Source: Favolaschia claudopus (lineage: Eukaryota > Basidiomycota > Agaricomycetes > Agaricales > Mycenaceae). Taken from it: DNA of 64,000 nucleotides. Both the position numbers and the translations under genes were made by a program. The notes below the pieces were generated by a model. The model worked only from the letters and a program-made list of their open reading frames with translations. It made no database searches and was not told the origin of the DNA. Shown piece after piece: positions 1-11,047 of this stretch (its first letter is position 1; each line of letters opens with the position of its first letter). The DNA is taken from assembly GCA_037176885.1 (NCBI GenBank), contig JAWWNJ010000246.1:1-64000 (forward strand). The letters run 5' to 3'.

Positions 1-1020
1 GCTTCTGGCTGAGATCGCCATGTCGCATAGACGACAGTATGTCGATGAAGACTGGAAGAAGTAATCAATGGAGGCTATCCATACGGATCGTAAGAGTGGT
101 ACCATTGTCCTTTTGACGAAAGACGCGCGATAACACGATTGGCGTGCCAATACATGTTTGCCACGTCTGGGCATCGAAAGCATAAGTTGCCGGCATGATT
201 TGTTTGTGAGTCTGGTCCGGTACTGGTGGCAATTGGAAAAAGTCGCCCGAGACGACGAGCTGATGGAACAGTGTTAGTGGCAAAGTCGGGACAATATGAA
301 AGTAGTCGGGAGCAGCGAACCTGTATCCCACCAAAAGGTCGGTTGGGATCGCGTACGAAACGGGCAATATATTCCTAGAGCTTGGATAAATCATTTTGAG
401 GATAGCATATTTCGAGAATTTGCGAACCAACTTGTCGAATAATACTCCGTCTAGCATTGAGACTGGGTCATTGAGAATTAAATGAGTGTGAGATCGGTGT
501 GGATCGGCATTTCGACCGATGTCAACTTACTCTCGTCGATGATCAGAGTCTTGGTCTGTCGCCACCGGGTACGAAGTTTATATGATCCCTTGATCTTGTC
601 CCCAAGACGCTCCTTGGACTCTTTGCCCAACCCGATTCCAGCAAACGAGTGAACGGTGGACCCTCCAATATTGAGACCCGCGATCCCAGTCGATGCCGTG
701 ACCGCTAGAGATTCAAACCCCCTTCGAGGGTCATCTCTCAAGGCCCTTATGATCTCTTTCAAGAGAATGGATTTCCCTGTTCCCTTTTGGACGATCAGTC
801 GAACGGATTGAACGAGCTCGAAACGTACGGCAGGACCAGTGAAGAACACCGATTTTCCTGCGAGAACCATTTCAAAAACTCTGAAATCAAAACGCGTACT
901 TAGACGCGCATTCAGGTCTAGACATTGCACGAGATACTTTTGTTGCTCCCTGGATAGGGTGAGGGGTTTCCTGTACTTGGGAGGTTGTGAAGGCGCGACC
1001 GAGATGACAACTGGATCCAT
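1..1020 (-). CDS. PIF1-like DNA helicase, 3' end beyond window edge
   Basis: Superfamily 1B 5'-3' DNA helicase of the PIF1 type, expected to act on nuclear or mitochondrial DNA. Joined exons read a short basic start (MDPVVISVAPSQ), then LSREQQKVFEMVLAGKSVFFTGPA-GTGKS (Walker A), ASTGIAGLNIGG, IIDEIS-type Walker B, SGDFFQLPPV and VFRQKD, and continue off the left edge. Introns interrupt EQQK/VFEM, GPA/GTGKS, the DE of Walker B, the region before SGDFFQLPP, and VFRQKDN (complement 52-102). The reading frame is open across all of them, so I see no sign of a pseudogene, but the helicase C-terminal half is outside the window. The start at 1020 is the first in-frame ATG; an upstream exon cannot be excluded. 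It is divergent from a second PIF1 gene and lacks that gene's N-terminal domain. Confidence 0.85.
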
Positions 1021-1322
1021 GGTGTAGACGCCTTGTGCGTTGACGCGGAGTGGCAAGGTTGGAATGTTGCACAAAGAATCTCAAAACCGTTGATCGCGCC
1101 AATGTGGTTGAGTTCAACTCCTATCCGGTCACGCCGTCATGCCGTGACCCCACGCGTCAAACGGTTGCACACGCACCACAATGGCCACTGATTCGGCTAT
1201 GGATGGGTGAACAAGTGCTCTTTGTGTTCTCTTTGCTATAGGTTATCTTTTCGCTATTCCAACTCAAGAACTGTTGCATGCGACGAGCTTTTTTCAAACT
1301 TGCTGTCAAGCCCGTTGTCTCG
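1021..1322. promoter_or_regulatory. shared promoter of the divergent PIF1 pair
   Basis: About 300 bp lies between the two outward-facing PIF1 start codons and shows no coding exon of its own. It contains ACGCGTCAA at 1152-1160, an MCB-like element seen again in other divergent promoters of this window. No clear TATA box was seen. The promoter role is inferred from position. Confidence 0.5.
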
Positions 1323-3703
1323 ATGCCCAAGTACTACGCCGTATCCAAAGGGAGAGAGGGTCCCAAGATATACAAAACCTGGGATGAAGTGCGTCAAGTT
1401 CGAATTTGACTTGGTTGGATTTCCTTAGCTGTATGTCAGTGCAGCAAAAACGTATCGCGTTTCCCCGGTGCAATACATAAAAGTTTCACATCCATTGGAC
1501 AAGCCGAAACCTGGTTAGCGTGTACGAGTTCATGTGTCAAATTCTTCACATAAATTACATGTTAAATTTACTCATCCAGCCTCCCTTCCCCTTCAAGATT
1601 CCGCTCCACCCCAGTCCTCCCGCTCAACGAACACCTCTCACTCGCAGAAACCTTACTACAGGACTGCCAAACCTCCAAACTCACAAGTCCCATTACATCC
1701 TCGCGACTCATATGTGGAAGCAAGCACCTCCGAGATATCGCTTTCTGTTGAGCAAAAAACCGTTCTCCGGCGAATACAACAGGGAACAAGCACCTTTTTC
1801 TCGGGGTCTGCCGGTACAGGGAAATCGGTGTTGTTGCGCGAAATTATCAGCGATTTGAGATCTCGACTGCAATATGATGCACTCGCCGTCACTGCCTCGA
1901 CGGGTATTGCTGCTATAAACATCGGCGGTTGCACCCTACACTCCTGGGCTGGGATCGGTATTGGCAACCAGTCAGCCAAGAAGCTGGCCGGCATGTTCCT
2001 GGGTCAAAGAACTTACGAGCCAGTGTTAAAACGTTGGAGGGCGGCTAGAACATTGATCGTTGACGAGAGTGAGGCTACTTTCTTTCTTCAATGTGGCGTC
2101 CACTTAGTTGCATTAGTTTCCATGGTTGATGGGCAATTATTCGACAAGCTCGAGGAGATTGCGCGCATCCTCCGCCGAAATGACGCACCTTTTGGCGGCA
2201 TACAAGTACTTTGCATTCCTGGCTTACCTACGCACGTCGTTCATTCTTTCGCAGCTCGTCCTCTCAGGCGATTTTTTCCAATTGCCTCCGGTCCCAAATA
2301 GAAATGGGGATGAAATCATCCCTCCCACTTTCGCTTTCGATGCCAGAACATGGAACACTTGCATCGACCGTCCTATGATTCTCAACAGGGTTTTCCGACA
2401 AAAGGACCAAAGTCTGTTTTCATACACCCTCTCCGCTCATTCATTGAACTTTATCTTCTCAGCCTTTGTCAATTTGTTAAACGCGATGCGTTTTGGCAAA
2501 ATGGAAAATCTTGAGCCATTCAGGGCTCTTGCGCGCACTGTTGAATATACAGACGGCATCAAACCGACAGAATTGTGAGACCGCTTCCGTGGTAGTAGTT
2601 GACTTGATGAACACATTGATATTTTTCATAGACTTTCCCGCAGAGACGAGGTTGACCGTGTCAATATCACTCGTTTGAATGATCTTCCTGGCAACTGCGA
2701 GACTTACCAGGCTCACGACATGGCGGGCTTGAATTCCAAGAACGAACGCATCTCTACACAACAGATGGATAAACTCCTCGAGCGCCTGGTTGTGCCCAAA
2801 TCCATCGGGCTCAAAGTATACCCATGTCTATTCTGTATCACAGTAGGAGCTCAGATCATGGACAGGTCGGTGCGCAGGTCATGCTCGTAAAGGTGAGATC
2901 AGAAGTCACTTCACAACAGTACCAGTACGAACGTGGTCTTTTGCAGAATCTTTCCCAAGGCCGCTTGGTGAACGGCTCTACGGGTCAGGTCGTTGGATTC
3001 TCCACCGCATTCGATGCGATCCAGCGTCATCTCGAAGTCGCAAAACTGGACATTAACGCTCCCCCTCCACCAGAGCTGGCAAAAAGTACCCAGCTTTGGC
3101 CAGTGGTGAAATTCGTCAACGGGGCGGAAATGCTCATGGTTCCGCAAGAGTTCACAATCAACAATGCAGATGGTGGAATGGAGGCTCGTCGTGACCAAGT
3201 ATCTAAATATCAGCACTTTTCAATTAATAAACTAATCCTACGGCGTACCAGGTACCTCTGATCCTGGCTTGGGCTCTGAGCGTTAGTTAAAGCAAATCTC
3301 AAAAATTCGTTGGCCTTCAGTCATAATTCATAAATAGGTACACAAGTCGCAGGGGCAAACCATCGAGCGAGTCAAAGTTGATCTGAAAAACACCTTCGAA
3401 AAGGGACAAGGTATGTGTGGTTGGCATGGCATCGTCGGATTGGTGACTCGGCATATGAACTATAGCCTATGTGGCCATTTCTCGCGCAACCACCATGGAG
3501 CATCTTCAAATCCTCAACTTCCATCCGTCCAAGTGCGCTTTCTTCGTTTCCCCTGCACTTTAACTAACAACTACATGCGCTAAAGGGTTGTCGCTCACCC
3601 CCGTGTTCTACAGTGGTATGCCGACTTTCAAGAAGATGATCATGTTCGTCGTATGGAAGAGGAAATGGACTTGGAAGGAGCGATGGAAGCATATTACAAC
3701 TGA
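1323..3703 (+). CDS. PIF1-like helicase with N-terminal viroplasmin/RNase H1-type domain
   Basis: SF1B 5'-3' DNA helicase. The start is MPKYYAVSKGREGPKIYKTWDE at 1323-1388; splicing 1389-1439 adds CSKNVSRFPGAIHKSFTSIGQAETWL (1440-1521), and splicing 1522-1579 joins a linker to the helicase. The first 50 residues match the Cauli_VI/RNase H1 N-terminal fold, known in RNase H1 as an RNA:DNA hybrid-binding module. Helicase motifs follow in order: GSAGTGKS, ASTGIAAINIGG, LIVDEISM (intron 2069-2116), SGDFFQLPPVPN, VFRQKD (intron 2412-2462), GRLVNGSTGQVVGF, ILAWALS-HKSQGQT, AYVAISRATTMEHLQ, then HPRVLQWY and an acidic tail ending EAYYN. All frames are intact over about ten introns. The domain pairing suggests action on R-loops or hybrids, which is an inference. 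Two intron positions coincide with the divergent paralogue. Confidence 0.88.
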
Positions 3704-3803
3704 ATTAATCTTTCTATTGATATGAGCACAAGTTATATAATACAGCGAGGGTTGACCCAATACATGTTAATTACTGCTTTGATACACCATTGATGCGCGA
3801 AAA

Positions 3804-5706
3804 TCATACAACCTCAACAAAGTTTGCCGGGAAAATACCCTTACGGCCTTCCAAAGTACCAGTCCACCTGTGCCGAATGAGTGCTAAAACATGCGGATGG
3901 GAAATAGAAACATACCAATCGTCAGTGCTGTCTGATCGCTTCGTTATGATGATGATATCCCCCTTCGAGAATGAAAGATCCCCGGCCTGTAGAGCTAACA
4001 GGATGGCTCAACTCAGTCACAGCTGAACACTCACCTGAACGGCTCCAAAATCGTACAAGGCAATGGCTCGAGCAACACCCTCGTGAGGGAGTAGCGGCCT
4101 GGCAAGCTCGGGTTTAGGTTTGATGACTACATGTTCGCTGCCAAATGCCGGATCGGCGTCGTCGAATCCAAACGGATTGGAAGAGGTGGGAGAAGAATTG
4201 AACCCATTCGAATGAGATGAGTAGCTGGAAACGTTGTGACTCATAGAACGAGCGTGGCTTGGGTTCCGCTTGTTCTCTCCGAATCCGGTGGACGGAGAGG
4301 GAGTGGGCGAAGAGTCAAATAGATCGTACGCGGTCGGTACAGTGGAGACTGAGCGCGTGTGACGGTTTGCTTTGTTGTTCAGCTGTTGTGGTACGAAATC
4401 GGACTGAAACTGAGTATGGAACTGGGAAGTAGTCCCCGAATCTCCTGGGGTCCAATCAGTTGACTGATATTCGGGCTTGCCGCGAAGGGAGGCGTTGGCA
4501 ACTTGTTCGCTGAAATAGGATCCTGAATCACGGCTTTCTCCCCAAGACGCTGGGGGAAAGTCAACTTTATCACCCTTTCGTTTCTTCTTCAATTGTGAAG
4601 GAGGAAGTTCGCTAGTGGGAGTCGCGAATGCATATGATTGTCCTGGGTCGCGTTCTGTGACCCACTGACGGTTCCCTGGAAGACCCGTGCAGGCTTCTAG
4701 CGTTTTGATTAACGCAGATGCCCAAGATGGGGGGTCAACGGCGCCGCTCAGCAATAGCTTTGCGGTGACCTGCGAATCATATGCCTGAACGTTGGCATCC
4801 TGGCGCTCCACAATGACAGATCCCTGGGCGACTGCTCGGTAAACTGAACGACAGCGTAGATGGGGCAGAGGCTGACCTCGACAGAAAGACCGCCGAATAG
4901 TCCACGGGTTTTGGAGTAGCTGTACCTGCATCAAAGAGTTGACGACTTGAATTCGGAGGATGAGATGAAGCCGATTTACATTGCAGCAACTTTCCCGCTC
5001 GTATTCAACGAGCCAATAGCCTCGCCGTTGCGACCGAGGGGGCCAATGGCAAGGCTCATGTTACCACTGTTTGAGACGAGGTCTATTCAATATTTGTGGT
5101 GCAGGTGATGCAAGGGACCGGACTTGCCCAAGAGTAAGAGAACCGCTGGCCATGAAAGATTTCTGTGCATGTTGGGTACGGAAGGGCATTCGTCTGTTTG
5201 CTATCGCTTACCACGGCTGAACGAGAATTCAGGACTATTAGAAAATCGGTCATCTCTGCTCCAAGCTGTCCGCCGACGCCAAGTCCAGCAGTTCCAATAG
5301 CACTTGGGGCGGACCAAGTTCCATCTGCAAGCTTCGCGATGACTATTCCGGTCCCAGCGCGTGCACTGAACAGGAAGCCGGCCTCGAGATCGTCGTTGAT
5401 GCAGTGCATAAGCCGCAAGACGTGAACATACCTTGAAGATTGTGAAGATGGCGAAGCCTAGACACATGTAAGGGTCGGGAATTTGACTTTAGGATGCAGC
5501 GGCACCTTTGGCATTCTCAAGAACTTCTCTAGGTATCACTCCATCTAAACCATTGTTACCGCTGTCGACGAAGGATTTGACTGTCAAAACGTTAGGAACT
5601 TCAAGTTCTGCTTAAACAGGTTGGCGTCTAAATTAGGCTTACAGATCTTTGCTGCCTTTTGACATTCCTTGGGCAATGGCTGAGGCAAGGGACTGTTGAG
5701 CTTCAT
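3804..5706 (-). CDS. LSB3: SYLF-SH3 protein, Lsb3/Ysc84 family
   Basis: Actin-patch endocytosis protein. Exon 1 encodes MKLNSPLPQPLPKECQKAAKI; joined exons give the SYLF (Ysc84 homology) domain with FKSFVDSGNNGLDGVIPREVLENAKGFAIFTIFK, GFLFSARAGTGIVIAKLADGTWSAPSAIGTAGLGVGGQLGAEMTDF and EGSVIVERQDANVQAYDS. In the family this domain binds PI(3,5)P2 and actin. A Ser/Pro/Asn-rich linker of roughly 150 residues follows, then a C-terminal SH3 domain (ARAIALYDFGAVQAGDLSFSKGD, WWTGTLEGRKGIFPANFVEVV) that in yeast binds Las17. The intron at complement 5067-5127 uses a GC donor (GCAAGT). Start chosen because the N-terminus matches the family exactly. It is divergent from the secreted protein at 6003. 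Confidence 0.9.
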
Positions 5707-6002
5707 ACAAGGAACACAGAGGAGATGAGGGTAGACGGAGAGAGAGAGAGACGACAAGGGAAGCTTAGCTGGGTGTCTGCGCAGTACGGACAACTCGCCG
5801 AAGAGGTCCTCCAGTCGGCTAATCTCCGAGCCGACGTCAACTGCGTCAGCCAGATGACCATTACAATAACGCTACACCGCCACATCCGCCAAATAGCCGA
5901 CTTACGTAGCGATTCCGCCGAAGTTGCGCCGCCTGTTCACAACGATGATGGTCAAAGTTTTTTCTACCTCTTCCTTATCGCTGGCTCTGCTAGCACACAA
6001 TA

Positions 6003-6783
6003 ATGCTGGCCTCATTCTCCCAACGATTCTCTACTTTCGTCGCTCTTTTCTTTCAATTGAATCATGTAGTAGCTGAAGCTTATATCAACGGCCAATTCTT
6101 CACCAATGGCCTTGCAATTATCGACAGTCCTGCTCCGCACAAGTGCGCGCTATCTGTTTCTGTGACAGTTCCTTCTCATATGTTTTGATTCTATAGTCCT
6201 GGGCATGCTGGCTCACCTCTTCCCATTGCCATAGAGGTATCCGGTGACGGGAAAATACCCATTTCTGCCAGTTCCAACAACTCGGATGCTCCCACTCGTT
6301 TCGAGCTTTTGGAGATTTATCTAGTCTCTTCGGCCGCCAATATCAACATAACAGTTTCCACGGGTCCAGGTCTTCTCGCCAACGAAAGCGGCAGCACTGT
6401 TAAACATGTTAATTGGCCTATACCAACCTGTATACCGGCCGGGGATTACAACGTAAGGCCGTGCTTTACTTATAGACTACCTTGCCTGAGTTCACCCCAC
6501 TCAGCTGACCTTCTACGAAACGTCTTTGTTCAATAACCAAAACGTATTCACCATTACCCCAATCCCCATCCCGATATCCAACACCAACCCTGACGGGCAA
6601 TGCTCGAATCTGAATACTCTCCAGAGTCAGCCTCAGAGTGCAAACCCCCTCACTGATTCGCCTTTCGCCCCCAATTCCACCCTTCCTGGTAATACCCCAC
6701 CATCTGGATCAATACCAGCAGTTCGCGGTACCCCTGCACTGGTCTTTGTGCTCCTTTCAATATGTATGCTGTCCTTGAGATGA
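6003..6783 (+). CDS. secreted, possibly GPI-anchored protein of unknown function
   Basis: I do not recognise a characterised family; the sequence resembles conserved uncharacterised Agaricomycete secreted proteins. The start MLASFSQRFSTFVALFFQLNHVVAEA looks like a signal peptide. Three exons join through introns near 6140-6195 and 6453-6509. The mature part carries AYINGQFFTNGLAIIDSPAPHNPGHAGSPLPIAIEVSGDGKIP, FELLEIYLVSSAANINITVSTGPGLLANESGSTVKHVNWPIPTCIPAGDYNLTFYE, several N-glycosylation sequons and two Cys. A Pro/Ser/Asn-rich stretch leads to a hydrophobic tail (GTPALVFVLLSICMLSLR) ending almost at the stop, which fits a GPI-attachment signal or a tail anchor. The layout suggests a surface protein; no enzymatic motif is visible. 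Confidence 0.7.
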
Positions 6784-6975
6784 CTTGCCTAGTAACACGA
6801 TTTGCACAAACGGATATTTTATTGTACTGCCACACGTATTCAACGTACCTGAGATCGCCTGTCTGTCTTCTTGAGCCCCTGTCCCGAGATTTGCATCCTC
6901 TTCTTCCGTCCCCTCATCAGCCTCCACCCAACACTCTCGGGATTATAGTTATTCCCCAGGCTTGTTCGCCAATCA

Positions 6976-8972
6976 ATGCCTGCCCGACATTTTTTACCGT
7001 GGCTGACTCTCCAATGGCTCTGTACGATCACACAAGCAGCAAAGTCCCTAGGGCCAGTGGACTACCTAGAACAGGTCCGAATATCGCTTGACGCAGGGTG
7101 CTCTCTCTCAATCGTTATAGACGTTTTACTTCGACTACAACGTCGCCTCACAACCCGTACCAGTCCCTGTGACAAGTAAAGCAAAAAAAAAAAATCAGTC
7201 TCTTTCCGCACCTCATGTCGATGAATTGTAGGGCAATGCGAAACCATACATATCAACTGGAAACGAGGCGCCGGTACAGGGTGCGTGTTCCCTCCTTGCG
7301 TCCCCGTTTCTTTTACTCATGTTGTTGCCTCCAGCCCAGACCCAGTCGCGCCATATTTTCTACAAATATATACCTCGTATGTCGTTCTCACTTCCAAAGA
7401 TCTTGTTCTGAGATATATATAGTGCGTTTGTATTCCCGTTCATAGTGTCCGCCGGAAGCGGCTTGAGCTTCGTGCGTAACCATACATTTCTCGTCTGCAG
7501 CTTGCTCATGCTTCACGAACAGGATTGGGCAGTCCCCTTTGCACCCGGAACATTGTACCAAATATGCATGGTATGTTACAGCTGCTTAGTCCTCTCCCTT
7601 CTCATGTCTTTGCCCAGTTCGACAAGAACGGAAACTCAGGTAGGTCTTACGACCTCCGGTTCCCGCTCTTTCTTTGAATCAAAGTGTAGGAGGCTGCCAA
7701 GGAATTTATACCGTCGTCGCAGACACAACCACTACGACGCCAACTTGCAATAACGCTACTTTCCCTCTTGGTCCCCTCGAAGTGGACGCTGTCACTAAAG
7801 AAGGACCATTGTCGCAATATGGTTGGGTTGATCAGGTACGTAGCTATAGCCCTGCCCCTCCGTTACCTTCTCGAACACTTCTCGGCAGTGCACAGACATA
7901 CAAGTCACCCCAAAAAATGGCACAGCCGTAAGTGCTTGGTGTCTAACTTTTCAATAATTGAACACTCACTTGCAATTTCTAGCCCTATATATTCACTGTG
8001 AGCAACCAATGAACGACTTGGTAGATGCTGATCGAACATCTTGATAGGTTGCTCCTACACTTCACCCACCACACAACCAAACAGGGATGGATCAGAAACC
8101 AATGAATTGGACAGTCAACCTTTCTTGGGGATCGCCCTTCTTCATCAGTGTAGTCGACGCTGAAATGAATTTCTGGGCATATGGTCCCTTGCACAGCGGC
8201 CAAGGGACCACGAGCGCCTGCTTTTCCGGTTCTAAAGAGTATCAATTTCCTCTCATGTGCACATAATCCAGCTAAAAACGCGGTCAGCTCTGGATCCAGA
8301 ACAGTCTCTCCAGCAGCCGCTGCTATATCGAGTTTTGGCGGTCTGCTGTTAGGCATAATCGTAGGCGCGATTGGTATGTATATGTTGTACCGCCGACGCA
8401 ACCGCAAATATACGAAACACCCACCTTTGCTCAATCAAATGGATTCCGACGGATATACCGATCCGTATACTTACCAAGCTTCACCTTATTACCACGCGGT
8501 CCCCACCTCCCACCCACACGACACGTCCCTCACTTCGCTCTCTCCCTCCCCCAGGCGTGGCCACGCTCCGCTGCAAAGGGAAAGTACCCGTTATCAAATC
8601 GAGCCCTTCATCCCACCATCGGAACGACGACTCTCCTCATACGGCGGCAGTGACCCGAACAATGAAGCCCAGAATGCCATTACGAGTCCTACTGCGACTA
8701 GTGGCGGTGGCTCGGGGAACATCTACGTCGTGCATCATGACGCGGGTCGGGCGCCGGTGACGGTGTATCACCAAGACGGTACAGAGGTCGTGGAATTGCC
8801 TCCACGGTATGTTCCCGATGCCCAAGACACATCGTCACGTCTCGAGCCACGGAGACTTGGGCCGCCCCCAACTGACGGACAAACGTCGGCTAGTGGGTCG
8901 TCGTATTCTGTCAGTGACCTGGTCACGCCGCCTCGTAGTCCGAACCGGCCTCGCAAACATTTGGCTTCATAG
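6976..8972 (+). CDS. single-pass membrane protein, basidiomycete-type, unknown function
   Basis: I recognise the layout but no known function. Many small exons join into an extracellular part: FYFDYNVASQPVPVPVT, GNAKPYISTGNEAPVQG, PDPVAPYFLQIYTSYVVLTSKDLVLRYI, QDWAVPFAPGTLYQICMFDKNGNSGGCQGIYTVVADTTTTTPTCNNATFPLGPL, CTDIQVTPKNGTAPYIFTVAPTLHPP, NWTVNLSWGSPFFISVVDAEMNFWAYGPLHSGQGTTSACFS. One transmembrane helix follows (ISSFGGLLLGIIVGAIGMYMLYRRRNRK), then a Pro/Ser-rich cytosolic tail of about 190 residues containing NIYVVHHDAGRAPVTVYHQDGTEVVELPPRY. The tandem extracellular repeats look like beta-sandwich units (inference). The start at 6976 (MPARHFLPWLTLQWLCTITQA, signal-like) is tentative, because the join between it and the FYFDYN exon near 7120 is unresolved. 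The stop at 8972 is firm. Confidence 0.68.
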
Positions 8973-9055
8973 CGCGATGTCAACCGCATTTCCACAGGAT
9001 ATTAGAGAGGGACAATCTTGCCTGTAGACAGACCTGTATCTAAAGCATTTTATCA

Positions 9056-10729
9056 TTATCCAACATAAACACCGATTGGACAAGGTTTCCATATGGAATT
9101 GGAGGCACCAAGCATCCGCCAGCCAGGTGCTAACGTCGTTTCAGGCACCTCTGCAGGATGAGGTAGAGCAGGAGGCATCTCTACTGCATCGTCCTCTGGT
9201 ACAGCCAAAATGGCGGCAAGGCGTTCATTCATGATGGTGATGTCGTCCGCACTCCACTCCTATGAGAAAATTGTAAACGAGTTGGGCAGACCAGCTGAGT
9301 ACACGAACCTGGAACGCTGGTTGAGACTGAGGGCGCAACAGGACAGACAGAGCGATATCCATCTCAGGGTTCCCAGCACATAAAGCCTGCAACAGTGCTG
9401 TAGCTCTGGACGAAGGTCAGTTATTGAGAAAAAACAAACGAACCCACTCTACGTACGCTGCGCGGTCCCTGCTTGAACCGGACGCTGGGCCTAGACCTGT
9501 CAACAGTGCCGCAATAGTTTCTTTTCGAATGTCGAGGTCGAGATGGTCAGCATTCAGGTTTTCGACGGTCCACATTACCCAGCGGGCGAGACACGCGTCG
9601 TGGGTGGTATCTACCGAGATAGGAACGACATCGAGCTGCGGGGGCTCAGTCAAGAGATACGCAACTATGCGAGCTGATAGGATAGACGGAAAATCGGGAT
9701 GCAGTGAACCCAACTCGGCGAGTAGAGGGGACCAGAGATCAACGGAAAATTTTGGGGGTAAAAATGCGTCGTCAGGGAATGCGCGTTTCCTGTTATCAAG
9801 AATGAGATTGTGTATGATATTATTGGACACGATGAAAACTTTTTGGAAAGCGGGACCAGGGCGCCCTTTTCGAGCAATGCATCGGAAACTTGTTCTAGAG
9901 CCCATCTCTCTTTCGTACTTTGGTCGCCTTTGGCAGAGGTACCCCACCCCAATTCGCCAATCGCGACGTTGGCAGTGACCATAGCTTCAGCGATCCATCT
10001 TTCTATATCTCTCGAGGCAGATTTAAGTTCTTGTAGGTACTGAGATCGGAGAGAGGCGTCGCGTGTGATGATTTTCCGTAGAAATTTATATTGTTTCAAT
10101 AACGGCGCCAACGGACGAAGAGTCGGTGAGTGCAGCGGAATCGCAGACGAAGGGTTAATTGTAGGAAGGAAGTAGTTGTGAAGCAGCCATATCATAGACT
10201 GAGGTCACGATTTAGTACCCATAGGTAGCTGAGAAAAAAATGTTGAGATACCTCTCGAGCTGCTTGTCGCAGCAACTCGATACTTGGAAGATCTTCGTGG
10301 GTCGCAGCGTGCCGAAGTTCAACAAGCCAAGGCGGGAGTCCGAGTTGGTTTGCTATAGAAGCTATGGATCGGGCATAGGCTCCGAGCTGAAGGGGATCGA
10401 CGAGCCCATTGACCAGTCGTATAATGGCAGCAGCATAGATATGTCGCAAAGCGAGAAATGACGAGGGCTGTGGATCAGAGGCGTCTTGCACCAACGCAGC
10501 AAGCAGCGCGAGAGTCGATTCAAGCGCATGTGGGAGAGCAGTTATTGCCCTCCAAGCGGACAACTGTACAAAACATTTGAGCGCGCGGCGTGAACGATTT
10601 TTTTGAGCGACAAACGCGGTTGATTGCGTTGATTTTAGACTCCAAGTCGGTTTCGTCTGCGAAGATCCATGAGCAGACCTGGTCTAGCTCTGCGATAGAC
10701 GTCCAAGGCACTCTTCGAGGCAACCTCAT
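9056..10729 (-). CDS. LAS1: Las1 pre-rRNA processing endonuclease
   Basis: Nucleolar HEPN ribonuclease that, with Grc3, cuts ITS2 during 60S subunit maturation. The start MRLPRRVPWTSIAELDQVCSWIFADETD matches the Las1 N-terminus, followed after an intron by INRLSAWRAITALPHALESTLALLAALV. The HEPN catalytic motif RHxxxH is present as RHAATH within WLVELRHAATHEDLPSIELL. A helical middle part and a C-terminal end reading LAPGWRMLGASNSIWKPCPIGVYVG, typical of the family, follow. Introns lie after AINR, after QAAREV/E, in PLSKK/RKRAF, after DRAA and before EWSADD. The stop is at complement 9056-9058. It is divergent from the membrane protein at 11048 across 318 bp that contain an ACGCGTCA element. 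Confidence 0.9.
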
Positions 10730-11047
10730 TTTTGCAAGTTGCAAGTGAGATTTGCATTGGCCGCGGCGCAATCGCGGTCAGGTGACTCAGTCTTTTGCAT
10801 CTGCTTCTGCAATGCTGCATTCCTCCTCCCCCAGGGATGTAGGCTACAATCTGGGCCAACAAATTCAGGAATATACGATTATCGACGCGCCAAGGCCGAC
10901 GCGTCAATATCCGGCTGGATATATTTAATTTTCCCCCCGCATCAGCGCCGAGCGGTCACATGGTCTCCCGCATTTTGGTTCGGTTTCCCGGCTAAAATTC
11001 CCGCGCGCTACCTCTTTGCCTCCGCCTTCACGTCCAATTACGACCCT
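10730..11047. promoter_or_regulatory. shared LAS1 / DUF7702-like promoter
   Basis: 318 bp between divergent starts. It holds GACGCGTCAAT (ACGCGT at 10899-10904) preceded by the half-similar GACGCGCC at 10884-10891, and a TATATTTAATT stretch near 10919. The role is inferred from position and from recurrence of the element elsewhere. Confidence 0.45.

Noticed and set aside
1534..1580. Helicase start at 1534 in the long open frame
   Set aside because: That frame opens with GTG, not ATG, and lies inside an intron; the true start is the viroplasmin exon at 1323.
1..3703. Helitron element explaining the PIF1 genes
   Set aside because: No Rep/HUH domain motif and no Helitron-type ends are visible, and both genes are intron-rich with separate N-termini, unlike RepHel proteins; sequence left of the window could still change this.
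7170..7195. A12 run as a retroposed poly(A) tail
   Set aside because: It lies inside an intron of the membrane-protein gene, with no target-site duplication or retroposed sequence on its 5' side.
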